Assembly: GCA_016223165.1 (NCBI GenBank)
Contig: JACRPO010000003.1
Location: forward strand, 310,001 to 374,000
Source of the DNA: Burkholderiales bacterium
Lineage (GTDB): Bacteria; Pseudomonadota; Gammaproteobacteria; Burkholderiales; Burkholderiaceae_C
Reading direction: 5' to 3'
DNA: 64,000 nt
The translations under genes were made by a program, and so were the position numbers. Under the pieces are notes generated by a model. That model worked only from the letters and a program-made list of their open reading frames with translations. It ran no database searches and was not told where the DNA came from. Below, piece after piece: positions 8,844-18,804 of this stretch (positions are counted from its first letter, which is position 1; each line of letters starts with the position of its first letter).

Positions 8844-9521
8844 ATGCCGCAGCCCCCCCGCCGAAACGGCGCCCGACCCCACACTGCGCGCGACACCGCA
8901 CGCGACACTGCACGCGACTCCGCGCCCGACATCCCTCCCGGCACCCGCCCGCCGACCGCCGCGAGCCCACCGACACGCTCCCTCGCGTGGCTCTCGCCCG
9001 GCCGCCTGTTCAGGGCGGTCTTCGTCGACCAGCTGCGCCTGCGCCGCTCCGGCCCGCTTCTCGCGTTCGCGCTCGAGCCCGCCGGCGCGCCGGCGGCCGC
9101 CCCGCCGGCAGCGGGCGCGGCGCCGGAGGCCCCGCCGCACGAGCAGATGCAGCGCGGCCTCAGCGCCTTGCTCGACGGCCGTGCCGACAGCCGCGCCGTG
9201 CTCAAGCACCTGGCCGCGCTCGAGCACCAGCTCAAGCACGGCGACGCATCGTTCATCCGCGCCCTGTCGCAGTCCACGCTCCAGCACATGCAGAGGCAAC
9301 TGCACGGCCTGATCGCGCCACCCCCGTCGGCGGGCGTGGCGCTGTTGCTGTCCGAACTGCTGCACGCCGCGGAGTTGAGGAAGCGGCGCGACAGGGAAGA
9401 CACCGTCCGCCAGCCGATGTCTTCGTTCTTCGTCGACCACAAGCTCGAAGTGAAGGAGCTCAGCCCGTCGACGCTGGACATGCCCACCGAGGTGGAGCGC
9501 GCCGGGCCGGACGCTGCGTAG
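8844..9521 (+). CDS. Hypothetical protein with N-terminal TARD repeats
   Basis: I do not recognise this 225-residue protein. The N-terminal 40 residues are low complexity and contain a four-residue repeat (TARD, TARD, TARD, SAPD) encoded by a 12-bp tandem array. The middle and C-terminal parts look like a real helical protein (MQRGLSALLDGRADSRAVLKHL, ending HKLEVKELSPSTLDMP). The start is uncertain because no ribosome binding site is evident. The opposite strand is also open but gives an implausible Ser/Cys/Arg-rich product. Confidence 0.55.
   Translation: MPQPPRRNGARPHTARDTARDTARDSAPDIPPGTRPPTAASPPTRSLAWLSPGRLFRAVFVDQLRLRRSGPLLAFALEPAGAPAAAPPAAGAAPEAPPHEQMQRGLSALLDGRADSRAVLKHLAALEHQLKHGDASFIRALSQSTLQHMQRQLHGLIAPPPSAGVALLLSELLHAAELRKRRDREDTVRQPMSSFFVDHKLEVKELSPSTLDMPTEVERAGPDAA
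8883..8930. repeat. 12-bp in-frame tandem repeat, four copies
   Basis: Units at 8883, 8895, 8907 and 8919 follow the pattern ACYGCRCGCGAC with a diverged last copy. They encode TARD-TARD-TARD-SAPD in the hypothetical protein. Confidence 0.85.
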
Positions 9522-9624
9522 GGCATCGGGAAGGCCCGGCAAGGCCCGGCGAGAACCGCAAGGCCCGAGCGCGGCCGAACGAGGCCGAGCGGACCCGACA
9601 GGGCCCGCGCCGGCCCGAGGGGCC

Positions 9625-9656
9625 GCGCCTACTTCGTGAAGCGCGCCTACTTCGTG
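9625..9656. repeat. Duplicated segment containing the stop codon of the histone-like gene
   Basis: GCGCCTACTTCGTG occurs at 9625-9638 and again at 9643-9656, a period of 18 bp. Read on the minus strand, the second copy holds the last codons and TAG stop (9647-9649) of the histone-like gene; the first copy repeats the stop downstream of it. Confidence 0.8.
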
Positions 9657-10042
9657 GCGCGCGCCTTCTTCGCCGGCGCCGCCTTGCGCGCCGTGGCCGC
9701 TTTCGTCGCGCGCTTCGCCGCCGGCGCCACCGTCTTCGCGGTCGCCATGCTGCGCTTTTCGGCCTGCGCCACCGCCTTGTCGAGCGCGTTCTGCGCGCCG
9801 ACGATGGCCTTGTGCAGGCGGTCCTCGGTCTTCTTGAGCACCGTCTCGACGCGATCCTGAGCGACGCCGGTCTTCTTCAGCAGCGCGGCCTTGGCCTTGC
9901 CGATCTCGGAGGCGGCGACGCCGCGCAGCGTGTCGATGCGGCCCTTCACGGCGTTGCGCACATGCTGGGCGGCGTCGCGCAGGCTGGCGACGGCCTGGGT
10001 CAGTTCGGGACGTCCGGGACTCTTGGGCTTGCGGGTCGGCAT
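9647..10042 (-). CDS. Lys/Ala-rich histone H1-like protein
   Basis: The protein has 131 residues. The first 95 form an amphipathic helical region (QAVASLRDAAQHVRNAVKGRI, then KAKAALLKKTGVAQDRVETV). The last 30 are almost only Lys, Ala, Arg and Thr with KKA/RAT motifs, like the tails of bacterial histone H1-like and AlgP/phasin-type proteins. Nucleoid binding is the likely role by composition. The ATG at 10042 has a good AAGGAGAG ribosome binding site. The gene is divergent from the beta-propeller lipoprotein gene. The segment containing its stop codon is duplicated just downstream. Confidence 0.75.
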   Translation of the reverse strand: MPTRKPKSPGRPELTQAVASLRDAAQHVRNAVKGRIDTLRGVAASEIGKAKAALLKKTGVAQDRVETVLKKTEDRLHKAIVGAQNALDKAVAQAEKRSMATAKTVAPAAKRATKAATARKAAPAKKARATK

Positions 10043-10194
10043 GGTTCGTTCTCTCCTTCGATCGACAGGGCACGAGCACTTCGGCACGCGCGGGTGATGA
10101 CGAGTTCCATCGTCGGGCCCGAGCATGCCCGTGTGCAAGAGGGCCGGGTTGCGCGAGGTCAACCGCGGGCCGCGCGCGACCGAACCAGACCGGA

Positions 10195-10216
10195 CTAACG
10201 CGCCGCTAACGCCCGC
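10195..10216. repeat. 11-bp imperfect tandem duplication upstream of the beta-propeller gene
   Basis: CTAACGCGCCG is followed directly by CTAACGCCCGC (9 of 11 identical). It lies 43 bp before the start of the lipoprotein gene, in the divergent promoter region. Confidence 0.55.
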
Positions 10217-10258
10217 CTCGGTACGGTCCGGTCCGTCTTCCTTCCGGAGTGCCTTTCC

Positions 10259-12214
10259 ATGATCCGAACCCTTGTCCAGAGCCGCGCCCGCCCGGCGCCG
10301 GCCGTTGCGACAGTTCTTGCATCCGTTCTCGCATCGCTTCTCGCCGCCTGCGGAGGCAGCGAGGCCGAGTCCACCCCGGGCTCGAACACCCAGCCTGCAC
10401 CCGCCTACACCGTGGGCGTCACCGTCAACGCCGTGGGCGGCGGCGAGAGCTTCCAGTTCGCGCTCGGCGCGCAGGGCATCGCGGTCACGCAGGGCGGCCA
10501 GTCGGTGAAGTTCGGCACCGCGCTGGCTTCGGGCGCGGCCTACACCGTGAGCCAGGCCTCCGGCCCGCGCACGTGCACGCTCTCGGCCAACCGCACGGGC
10601 AGCATCGCCGCCAACGTCGAGGTGACGGCCGACTGCGGCACGCCGCCCGCGCCGCCGGCAGGATCCAGGCTGAAGGGCGAATTGCGCGGCCCGGTCGGCG
10701 CCAACGTGCTGCTGCGCACCGCGGCCGGCGACAGCGTCAGCGCCACCGTGCCCGTGCCCGCCGGCGGCGACCTGTACAACGCCGTCGCCTTCGAGCTGCC
10801 GGCGGCGCTCGCCAATGGCAGTGCCTACACGCTCACCGTGCAGACGGCGCCGGCGGGCCAGACCTGCCGCGTCTATAAGGGCGCCAGCGGCACGACGCCG
10901 GTGGCCGACTCCGCCGTGAAGGTCGGCTGCGAGTGGAACACCAACCACGTCTCGCGCAGCGGCGACGACAGCGTGCGCGGCACCTTCTTCGAGTCCACGA
11001 ACCCGGCCATCGGCGGCGACGCCAGCTACCGCGAGGGCCGCTTCGTCGCCTTCATGTCGTCGGCCAACCTGGGCGGCAACGCGGGCGGGCAGCGGCAGAT
11101 CTGGTGGCGCGACACGATGACCGGCGAGACGCGCCTCATCAGCACCGACGCCGCCGGCAACCCGGGCAACGGCGACAGCTTCGCTCCGGCGATCTCGCGC
11201 GACGGGCTCACGGTGGCCTTCGAGTCGTACGCCACCAACCTCGTGGCCGGCGACACGAATGGGGTGCGCGACGTCTTCGTCTGGTCCTCGGCCGGCGGCA
11301 CGCTGACCGTCGGCGTCACGCGCGCCAGCGTCGCGCCCGGCGGTGTGCAGGGCAACGCGGCGAGCTACGACGCCACGCTCTCGGCCGACGGGCGCGTCGT
11401 CGTCTTCTCGAGCGACGCCGGCAACCTCGTCGCCGGCACCACGGTGAGCGGCACCAATGCCTACCGGCGCGACCTGCAGGCCGGCACGACCACGCTCGTC
11501 TCGCGCGGCCTCGACGACACCGGCGTCGGCGGTGCCCTGCCCTCGGTCTCGGCCGACGGCAACCGCGTCGCGTTCTGGTCCTTCGCCGCCAACCTCACGG
11601 GCGGCGACAGCAACGGCCTGTGGGACATCTTCGTCTACGACCACGCCGCCGGCACGCGCCGGCGCGTCAGCCTGACGAGCACCGGCGGCGAGCGCAACCA
11701 GGGCAGTGAAAGCGCCAGCCGCATGGTGGCGCCGGCTCTCTCGGGCGACGGCCGCTTCGTGGCCTATGCGACGACGGCGAGCAACGTCGTCCCCGGCGAC
11801 ACCAACGGCGTGCAGGACGTCTTCGTGGTCGAGATCGCCACCGGCGCCGTGCAGCGCGCGAGCGTCGCCACGGGCGGCGCGCAGGGGGACGCCGCGAGCC
11901 CGATCGGCCAGGGCGAGCGCCCGGCCATCAGCCACGACGGCACGTGGATCGCCTTCACCACGACGGCGACGAACCTGGGCGTGCCCACCACCACCACCGG
12001 CATCGGCAACGTGCTGATGCACCACCGCGTCACCGGCGAGACGCGGGCGGTGAGCGACCAGCGCTCGTCGGGCAGCGTCGGCGTGCCGACGATCTCGATG
12101 AGCGGCACCTACGTCGCCTTCGGTGCCAGCTCGTTCCTCGACGCGCGCTTTGCCGCGAGCGGCCTCTTCACCCGCTTCACCGACCTGGCGCGCGCCTGGT
12201 TCTGGGTCGACTGA
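10259..12214 (+). CDS. Beta-propeller (PD40/TolB-like) lipoprotein
   Basis: The 651-residue protein starts with a lipoprotein signal peptide ending LLAACGGS (Cys at about residue 24; Gly at +2 favours the outer membrane). Residues 40-220 form two beta-sandwich-like domains, each ending in a Cys-containing strand. From about 230 to 640 there are six or more WD40-like repeats of the TolB/PD40 type, recognisable by phrases such as ISRDGLTVAFESYATNLV, VSADGNRVAFWSFAANL and GDTNGVQDVFVVE. Such propellers usually bind proteins or polysaccharides at the cell surface; no catalytic residues are evident. The gene stops 78 bp before the SARP-type regulator on the same strand. Confidence 0.85.
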   Translation: MIRTLVQSRARPAPAVATVLASVLASLLAACGGSEAESTPGSNTQPAPAYTVGVTVNAVGGGESFQFALGAQGIAVTQGGQSVKFGTALASGAAYTVSQASGPRTCTLSANRTGSIAANVEVTADCGTPPAPPAGSRLKGELRGPVGANVLLRTAAGDSVSATVPVPAGGDLYNAVAFELPAALANGSAYTLTVQTAPAGQTCRVYKGASGTTPVADSAVKVGCEWNTNHVSRSGDDSVRGTFFESTNPAIGGDASYREGRFVAFMSSANLGGNAGGQRQIWWRDTMTGETRLISTDAAGNPGNGDSFAPAISRDGLTVAFESYATNLVAGDTNGVRDVFVWSSAGGTLTVGVTRASVAPGGVQGNAASYDATLSADGRVVVFSSDAGNLVAGTTVSGTNAYRRDLQAGTTTLVSRGLDDTGVGGALPSVSADGNRVAFWSFAANLTGGDSNGLWDIFVYDHAAGTRRRVSLTSTGGERNQGSESASRMVAPALSGDGRFVAYATTASNVVPGDTNGVQDVFVVEIATGAVQRASVATGGAQGDAASPIGQGERPAISHDGTWIAFTTTATNLGVPTTTTGIGNVLMHHRVTGETRAVSDQRSSGSVGVPTISMSGTYVAFGASSFLDARFAASGLFTRFTDLARAWFWVD

Positions 12215-12292
12215 GCAAGAGCGGCCCGGCGCCCGGCCCCGGCGGCAGACGCTGCCTGGGCTATGCTGCCCCGAACCCCGCCCTCGTCAACG

Positions 12293-15200
12293 ATGCCCGC
12301 ACCGACGCTCGTGAAACTCGCCGGCACACCCGCCGTCGAGGCAGGCGCCGGGCAGCCGCTGCAAGCGCTCGCGCCGCTCGATGCGGCGCTGCTCGCCTGG
12401 CTGGCCCTCGAAGGCCCGACGCCACGTGCGCGCATGGCGCAGCTGCTGTGGCCCGACAAGGGCGTCGAGGCGGCGCGCAACTCGCTGCGCCAGCGCCTGT
12501 TCAAGCTGCGCAGGACGCTGGGGTTCGAGCTCGTGCAGGGCGAGCGGACGCTGCGGCTGGCCGAGGGCATCGCGCACGACCTCGAGGAGGCCGACACCGT
12601 GCTCGGCGAGACGCCGGCCGACGACATCGTCGTCGGCGAGCTGGCGCAATGGCTCGAGCAGCAGCGCTCGCGCCGGCGCGAGCGCATCAGGCGCTCGCTC
12701 GTCGAGCTCAGCGAGATGGCCGAGGGCGCCAAGGACTGGGACGACGCGCTCGTGCACGCGCGCGAGCTGCTGGCGATGCAGGCGCTGTCGGAGGACGCGC
12801 ACCGCCGTGTCATGCGGCTGCACTACCTGGCCGGCGACCGCGCCGCGGCGCTGCTGGCCTTCGACCGCTGCGAGCGCACGCTGAAGGACGAGGTCGGCGC
12901 GTTGCCCTCGGCCGAGACGCTGGCGCTGCTGCACACCATCGAGCAGGGCGCGGCCGCCCAGGGCACGGCACCGGCGCCGAAGCAGGCGCCCGCGTCGGTG
13001 CTGCGCCCGCCGTGCCTCGTCGGCCGCGATGCCGAGCGCAGCGCGCTCGCGCAGGGCTGGCAAGCCGGGCAGGTGGTGGCGCTGATCGGCGAGGCCGGCA
13101 TGGGCAAGACGCGGCTCTTGCAGGAGTTCATGGCCACGACCCCGGGCCTCGTGCGCGCGGCCGGGCGGCCCGGCGACGCCGGCGTGCCCTTCGCCACGCT
13201 GGCGCGGCTGCTGCGGGCCGTGACGGAAGGGGGTGCCGCAAACGGCGCGAACGGCGCAAACGGTGCAAACGGCGCAAACGGCGCGGCGATGCCGCCGGCC
13301 GCCACGCTTGCCGAGCCCCACACGCGCCGCTCCGGGCCCAGCACCGAGCCCGGCACCGAACTCTCGCGCGTGCTGCCCGAGCTCGACACGGCCGCGCCGC
13401 GCCCTGCCGGGGGCGGCCCCGGCGAGGGGCAGCGCCTGGTGATGCAACGCGCCATCCGCGCGCTGCTGGCCGGCCGCAGCGGCCTCGCCGGCCTCGCCGT
13501 CGACGACCTGCACTTCGCCGACGAAGCGAGCCTCGACATGCTCGGCGCGCTGCTCGACGAGGAAGCGGACGAACCCGTCGCGCTGCGCTGGCTGCTCGCC
13601 TACCGGCCGGCCGAGGCGGCGTCACCGGTGCGCGCGTTGCACGACGGCCTGGTCGAGCAGGCGCGGCTGCTGCCCGTGACGCTGCAACCGCTTTCGCGCG
13701 AGGCGCTGGCCGAGCTCGTCGACTCGCTCGCCTTGCCCGGCGTGCGCGGCGCCGCGCTGGCCGAGGGCCTCGCGCAGCGCACCGGCGGCAATCCGCTCTT
13801 CGTGCTCGAGACGCTCAAGCAGGCCTGGGTCGAGCAGACGCTCGGCGAGCTGGCCGACGCGCGCTCGCTGCCGCGGCCGCTGTCGGTGGGCCGGCTGATC
13901 GAGCGGCGCATCGCGCAGCTTTCGCCGGGCGCGCTGTCGCTGGCGCGCGTGGCGAGCGTCGCCGGGGTCGACTTCGGCATCGGCCTCGCCGAGCGCGTGC
14001 TCGGTGTCTCGGCGATGCAGTTCGCCGACGCGCTCAACGAGCTCGAGTCGGCGCAGGTGCTGCGCGACACGCAGTTCGCGCACGACCTCGTCTTCGATGC
14101 CGTGCGCGCCAGCGTGCCGCCGGCGATCGCGCGGCACACGCACGGCGGCGTCGCGGCGTGGCTCGAGGCGCATGGCGGCGAGCCGGCGCGCATCGCTCGC
14201 CACTGGATTCACGCCGGCGAGGGCCCGCGCGCCCTGCCCTGGCTCGACAAGGCGGCCGCGGCGGCGGGTGCGGCGGTCCGGCGCAAGGAGCAGATCGCCT
14301 TCCTCGAGCAGAAGAGCGCCATCGAGGCCGCCGCCGGCGAGCGCGCCGCGGCCTTCGAGTCGTTGATGCGGGCCGCCGAGCTGCAGGTCACGCTCGACCA
14401 CGAGGGCGCCTGCGGCCCGGCGCTCTGCGACCGCCTCGAGGCCCTGGCCGACCACCCGGCGCAGCGTGTGCGCACCCAGGTGCAACGCGCCAACCTGGCG
14501 GCGATGCGCGGCAACCTCGACGACGCGGGGGCCACGGCCACGGCGGCGCTGCGCGAGGCCCTGCGCCACGAGCTGCCGCAGTCGGTGGTGATCGAGTGCC
14601 GGCAGCAGCTGGCGACGACGCTCGGCCTGCAGGAGCGCATGCCCGAGGCCATCGCGCAGTTCGAGGCTATGCTCGGCTGGATCGAGGAGCATGGCGGCGA
14701 CGAACGCCGCTGCGAGTTCCACGGCAACCTGGCGATGGTGTACGACCAGTCCGGTCGTCTCGCGGCCGCGGTGCCGCACCACGAGCTGGCCATTGCGCTG
14801 GCCGAGCGGCAGCGGCACCACGGCAACTTCACGCTGTGCCTGGCCAACTTCGCCGGCAACCGCATCCTCGGCGGGCACCTCGCGGCCGGCGAGGCCCTGC
14901 TGGCGCGCGCCCGCCACGAGCGCACGCGCGACGAAGGCGCCTCCAGCATCGACGGCTTCATCGCCATGTCGCAGGCGATCTGCGACTACCAGAGCGGCCG
15001 CTACCGCGAGGCGCTGCGGGCGCTCGACGAGGGCATCGAGCGCCTGGCGCGGTTCGCGCCCGGCTTCCGGCCGGTGGCCCAGGTCCATCTCGCGGTGTGC
15101 TGGTCGCACCTGGGTCAGTGGGCGCGCGTGCGGCAGGCGCTCGAGGCCGCCGGCGACCCGGCGCAGCTGCCGGCCGGCTCGCGCAGCCGCGCCGCGCTGC

Positions 15201-15916
15201 TGCGCCGCGAGGCGGCGCGGGCGCTGTCGCTGCCGCGCAGGGGTGGCAGGACGGGTGATCCGACACGTGATGCGACACGTGATGCGACCGGTGATGCGAC
15301 AGGCGATGCGACAGGCGATGCACTGGCCGACGCCGGCGCGCTGGCCACGCAGGCCCACCTGCCCGACATCGCCCATGCAGTGGCGCTGGAGGCGGCCGCG
15401 CTGCGCCCGCCGCCGCAGGCGCTGGCCGAGTGCGAGCACATCCTCGCCGCCGCCAACGAACTCGGCCACGAAGGCACGGCGCTGGCCGCGCACGCCCAGG
15501 CGGCACGCGCGGCGGCGCTGGCCGGCGAGGCCGGGCGCGCGCGCGCGCACGTGCTCGCGATGACGCGCCTGGCCGAGCGTGCCGGCGTCGTGCGCCAATA
15601 CCCGATGGCCCCCTGGCTGCAGGCGGCGCAGGCGATGGTCGCCACCGGCGATGTCACGCAGGCGGCGGCGCTGAGCGCGCGCGCCATCGCATGGATCGAG
15701 GCCACGGCACGCGAGCAGGTGCCGCAGACGTACCGGGCGAGCTTCATGGAGCACAACCCGGTCAACCGCGAGCTGCGCGCGCTGCATGCGCGGCTGCAGG
15801 CCCATCTGCAGGCACAGATGCCCTCGCCGACGGATCAGCTCACTTCGCCGCGATCATCCGGTTCCACATCGTCACCCAGCCGGCGCGCTCGCGCACGACC
15901 ATCTCGGGCTTCATGA
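12293..15916 (+). CDS. Large SARP/BTAD-AAA-TPR transcriptional regulator
   Basis: The 1207-residue protein resembles AfsR/MalT-like regulators. An N-terminal winged helix of the SARP/OmpR type (about 1-100) is followed by a bacterial transcriptional activation domain (about 100-225). A STAND/AAA ATPase comes next with Walker A GEAGMGKTRLL (about 265-275) and a Walker B-like LAVDDLHFADE. A long helical TPR-like C-terminal half follows. Two low-complexity inserts break the domains: an Asn-Gly-Ala repeat at about 317-332 and a four-residue TRDA/TGDA repeat at about 988-1010, both from tandem DNA repeats. The start is the ATG at 12293. The last 77 bp overlap the 3' end of the convergent solute-binding protein gene, so the final 25 residues are unusually Ser/Arg-rich. 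Confidence 0.82.
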   Translation: MPAPTLVKLAGTPAVEAGAGQPLQALAPLDAALLAWLALEGPTPRARMAQLLWPDKGVEAARNSLRQRLFKLRRTLGFELVQGERTLRLAEGIAHDLEEADTVLGETPADDIVVGELAQWLEQQRSRRRERIRRSLVELSEMAEGAKDWDDALVHARELLAMQALSEDAHRRVMRLHYLAGDRAAALLAFDRCERTLKDEVGALPSAETLALLHTIEQGAAAQGTAPAPKQAPASVLRPPCLVGRDAERSALAQGWQAGQVVALIGEAGMGKTRLLQEFMATTPGLVRAAGRPGDAGVPFATLARLLRAVTEGGAANGANGANGANGANGAAMPPAATLAEPHTRRSGPSTEPGTELSRVLPELDTAAPRPAGGGPGEGQRLVMQRAIRALLAGRSGLAGLAVDDLHFADEASLDMLGALLDEEADEPVALRWLLAYRPAEAASPVRALHDGLVEQARLLPVTLQPLSREALAELVDSLALPGVRGAALAEGLAQRTGGNPLFVLETLKQAWVEQTLGELADARSLPRPLSVGRLIERRIAQLSPGALSLARVASVAGVDFGIGLAERVLGVSAMQFADALNELESAQVLRDTQFAHDLVFDAVRASVPPAIARHTHGGVAAWLEAHGGEPARIARHWIHAGEGPRALPWLDKAAAAAGAAVRRKEQIAFLEQKSAIEAAAGERAAAFESLMRAAELQVTLDHEGACGPALCDRLEALADHPAQRVRTQVQRANLAAMRGNLDDAGATATAALREALRHELPQSVVIECRQQLATTLGLQERMPEAIAQFEAMLGWIEEHGGDERRCEFHGNLAMVYDQSGRLAAAVPHHELAIALAERQRHHGNFTLCLANFAGNRILGGHLAAGEALLARARHERTRDEGASSIDGFIAMSQAICDYQSGRYREALRALDEGIERLARFAPGFRPVAQVHLAVCWSHLGQWARVRQALEAAGDPAQLPAGSRSRAALLRREAARALSLPRRGGRTGDPTRDATRDATGDATGDATGDALADAGALATQAHLPDIAHAVALEAAALRPPPQALAECEHILAAANELGHEGTALAAHAQAARAAALAGEAGRARAHVLAMTRLAERAGVVRQYPMAPWLQAAQAMVATGDVTQAAALSARAIAWIEATAREQVPQTYRASFMEHNPVNRELRALHARLQAHLQAQMPSPTDQLTSPRSSGSTSSPSRRARARPSRAS
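13244..13288. repeat. 9-bp in-frame tandem repeat, five copies
   Basis: Units of GGYGCRAAC from 13244, with a diverged last copy, encode Gly-Ala-Asn triplets in the AAA domain of the SARP-type regulator. Confidence 0.85.
15255..15320. repeat. 12-bp in-frame tandem repeat, five and a half copies
   Basis: Units beginning GTGATG/GCGATG followed by CGACAC, CGACCG or CGACAG repeat every 12 bp from 15255. They encode the tetrapeptide series TRDA, TRDA, TGDA, TGDA, TGDA in the helical C-terminal half of the regulator. Confidence 0.88.
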
Positions 15917-16895
15917 AGACGAGCGAGTCGATCTGTGCCTTGCCCCAGGTGAGCGCCTCGGCGGCCTCTGGCTTGATCTTCACGCTGCGGTTCACCGGCG
16001 AGTCGGCAAGCTCGTTGGCGAGCGCCTCCTGCACCTCGCGGCTCAACCAGAAGTCGATGAGCTGGTGCGCGAGGTCGGCGTTCCTGCTGCCCTTGACGAT
16101 GCTGATCGTGTTCATCATGCCGATCTGCCCCTCCGTGGGCACGACCCATGCGAGCGGCTTGCCGGTCTTCTTCAGGTTCAGCCAGCCGAAGCGGCCCACC
16201 GGCGCCACCCAGGCCTCGTCCTGCGCGAAGAGCGCCGTCATCTGTGCCGTCTGCGTGTAGTAGGTGACGACGCCGGGCTTGAGCTCGCCGAGCCTGGCGA
16301 AGCCGGTGCTCATGTCGCCGCCGAAGCCGTTCCAGACGCGGTCGACCATGAACAGCTGCGCCAGGCCCTGGTTGCCGGTGATGTTGGCCAGCAGGACGCG
16401 CCCTTTCAGCTCCGGCTTCCAGAGGTCCTTCCAGCTCTTGACGGCGCCGCTCGCCTTGTCGGTGCGCACGACGAGACCGACCGAATACACCGTGTAGGCG
16501 ATCGCCTCGCGGTTGCGCAGCGGGTCGCGGCCGAAGTCGTAGATCTGGTCGAGGTTCTTCAGCTTCTTGTGGTCGATGGGCTGCAGCAGCCCCTTGGCCG
16601 AGGCGTCGAGCGCGAGGAAGTCGGTGATCTGCAGCACGTCGACGTTCGGGTTCGCCTTGCGCGCGTCGAGCTTGGCCAGGCGGTCGGCGGCGTTGCCGGT
16701 CTCGAGCACGACCTCGCAGTTGCACAGCTTGCCGAACGGCTCGTAGACGATGCGCTTGAAGAGGTCGTTGTTGAGGCCGTAGGTCGAGAGCACGAGCGTG
16801 CGCTTCTGTGCCACCGCCGGCGCGACGCCCATCGCACCTATCGCGAAGGCGGCCAGCGCCGCGGCAAAGCATCGGGTCTTCGACATGTTTTCCAT
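15840..16895 (-). CDS. ABC transporter solute-binding protein (PotD/iron-type)
   Basis: The protein has 351 residues and a clear Sec signal peptide ending GVAPAVAQ. The mature part is a family-1 periplasmic binding fold (LVLSTYGLNNDLFKRIVYEPF, then NVDVLQITDFLALD, then GRVLLANITGNQGLAQL, ending MWNRMIAAK), closest in style to spermidine/putrescine or ferric-type binding proteins. No permease or ATPase gene is next to it, so the partner must lie elsewhere. Two starts are possible: ATG at 16895 (AGGAG only 2 bases upstream) or the in-frame ATG at 16886 (11 bases); the second may be the better-placed one. The neighbour upstream is a ribokinase, which hints at a ribose or nucleoside link without proof. 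Confidence 0.85.
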   Translation of the reverse strand: MENMSKTRCFAAALAAFAIGAMGVAPAVAQKRTLVLSTYGLNNDLFKRIVYEPFGKLCNCEVVLETGNAADRLAKLDARKANPNVDVLQITDFLALDASAKGLLQPIDHKKLKNLDQIYDFGRDPLRNREAIAYTVYSVGLVVRTDKASGAVKSWKDLWKPELKGRVLLANITGNQGLAQLFMVDRVWNGFGGDMSTGFARLGELKPGVVTYYTQTAQMTALFAQDEAWVAPVGRFGWLNLKKTGKPLAWVVPTEGQIGMMNTISIVKGSRNADLAHQLIDFWLSREVQEALANELADSPVNRSVKIKPEAAEALTWGKAQIDSLVFMKPEMVVRERAGWVTMWNRMIAAK

Positions 16896-16961
16896 CGCTC
16901 CTGTTCGCTGTGGTTCAATGTTCGCTCGATGTTGGTTCGATGCCGCCCGAGACCTCTGGCC

Positions 16962-17831
16962 TCAGGCCTCGGCCAGCGCTGCATCGAGCTCGGCGCGCGA
17001 GGGCATGCCGCCGCGCGCGCCGGGGCGGCGGCACGACAGCGCGGCGGCCACGTTGGCCTCGGTCACGGCCGGAATCAGCGCCTTGCCGGCGGCCAGCGCC
17101 GCGGCCAGCGCGCCAGCGAAGGTGTCGCCCGCGCCGGTGGTGTCCACCACGTCCACCGGGCGGCCGGGCACGGCCACCTCGCGGCCGCGATGCCACACGC
17201 GGCAGCCGCGCTCGCCGAGCGTCGTCACCACCGTCGCCGGGCCGAGGGCCGCCTCGGCATGCCCGGTCTGCGCGCACAGCTGCGCCAGCTCGCCCTCGTT
17301 GACGAGCAGCAGGTCGGTCCACGGCAGCAGCGCCACCGCGTCGGCACCGGCCGGCGCCGCATTCAGCATCACGGGCACACCCGCCGCGCGTGCAGCCGCG
17401 GCCCAGGCCTGGTTGGCGGCGGGCGGAACCTCCATCTGCAGCACCACGCAGCGCGCGCCGCGCAGCGCGCCTTCGGTCGGCAGCGGCGCCTCGCGGTTGG
17501 CGCCGGGCAGCACGGTGATGGCGTTCTCGCCGGCCTCGCTCACGGTGATGAGGGCGCAGCCGCTGGCGGTGTCGACACGCGCGACACCGGCCACGTCGAT
17601 GTGCTCGGCGGCCAGGCCGGCGAGCAGTTCGTCGCCCGCGGCGTCGCGGCCGACGGCCCCGAAGAAGCGCACCGCCGCGCCGAGGCGCGCCGCCGCCACG
17701 GCCTGGTTGCCGCCCTTGCCGCCATGAAAGCGCGCCAGCGTCTGGCCCATCACCGTCTCGCCCGGCCCGGGGATGCGCGGCGCGCGCCCCACGAGGTCGA
17801 GGTTCAGCGAGCCGGCCACGACCACCGTCAT
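16962..17831 (-). CDS. rbsK: Ribokinase
   Basis: The 289-residue PfkB-family sugar kinase would phosphorylate ribose, or a related sugar, at O5. It shows the family signatures in order: GSLNLDLVGRAPRIPGPGET near the N-terminus, GGKGGNQAVAAARLGA at about 39-54, LNAAPAG in the middle, and the ATP/anion-hole motif DTTGAGDTFAGALA at about 228-241 with the catalytic Asp. Length is slightly short of the usual 300-310 because the C-terminal end is compact. It lies between a binding-protein gene and a SEC-C protein gene on the same strand. No rbsABC genes are seen. Confidence 0.92.
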   Translation of the reverse strand: MTVVVAGSLNLDLVGRAPRIPGPGETVMGQTLARFHGGKGGNQAVAAARLGAAVRFFGAVGRDAAGDELLAGLAAEHIDVAGVARVDTASGCALITVSEAGENAITVLPGANREAPLPTEGALRGARCVVLQMEVPPAANQAWAAAARAAGVPVMLNAAPAGADAVALLPWTDLLLVNEGELAQLCAQTGHAEAALGPATVVTTLGERGCRVWHRGREVAVPGRPVDVVDTTGAGDTFAGALAAALAAGKALIPAVTEANVAAALSCRRPGARGGMPSRAELDAALAEA

Positions 17832-17913
17832 CGCTCGCCCTCGTGCCGCGCGTTGCGGCTTTGGCGCCCATGCCCGCGCGTGGGCCCATCAAATCCTTGG
17901 CGCGCGCACGAGC

Positions 17914-18800
<887 letters not shown>

Positions 18801-18804
<4 letters not shown>

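Noticed and set aside
10043..12025. Extension of the histone-like gene upstream over the beta-propeller gene
   Set aside because: The extension is antisense to a clear lipoprotein gene, and a good ribosome binding site marks the start at 10042.
16912..16943. Short direct repeats of GTTCGATG/GTTCAATG upstream of the solute-binding gene
   Set aside because: Copies are imperfect and irregularly spaced; I could not define a unit.
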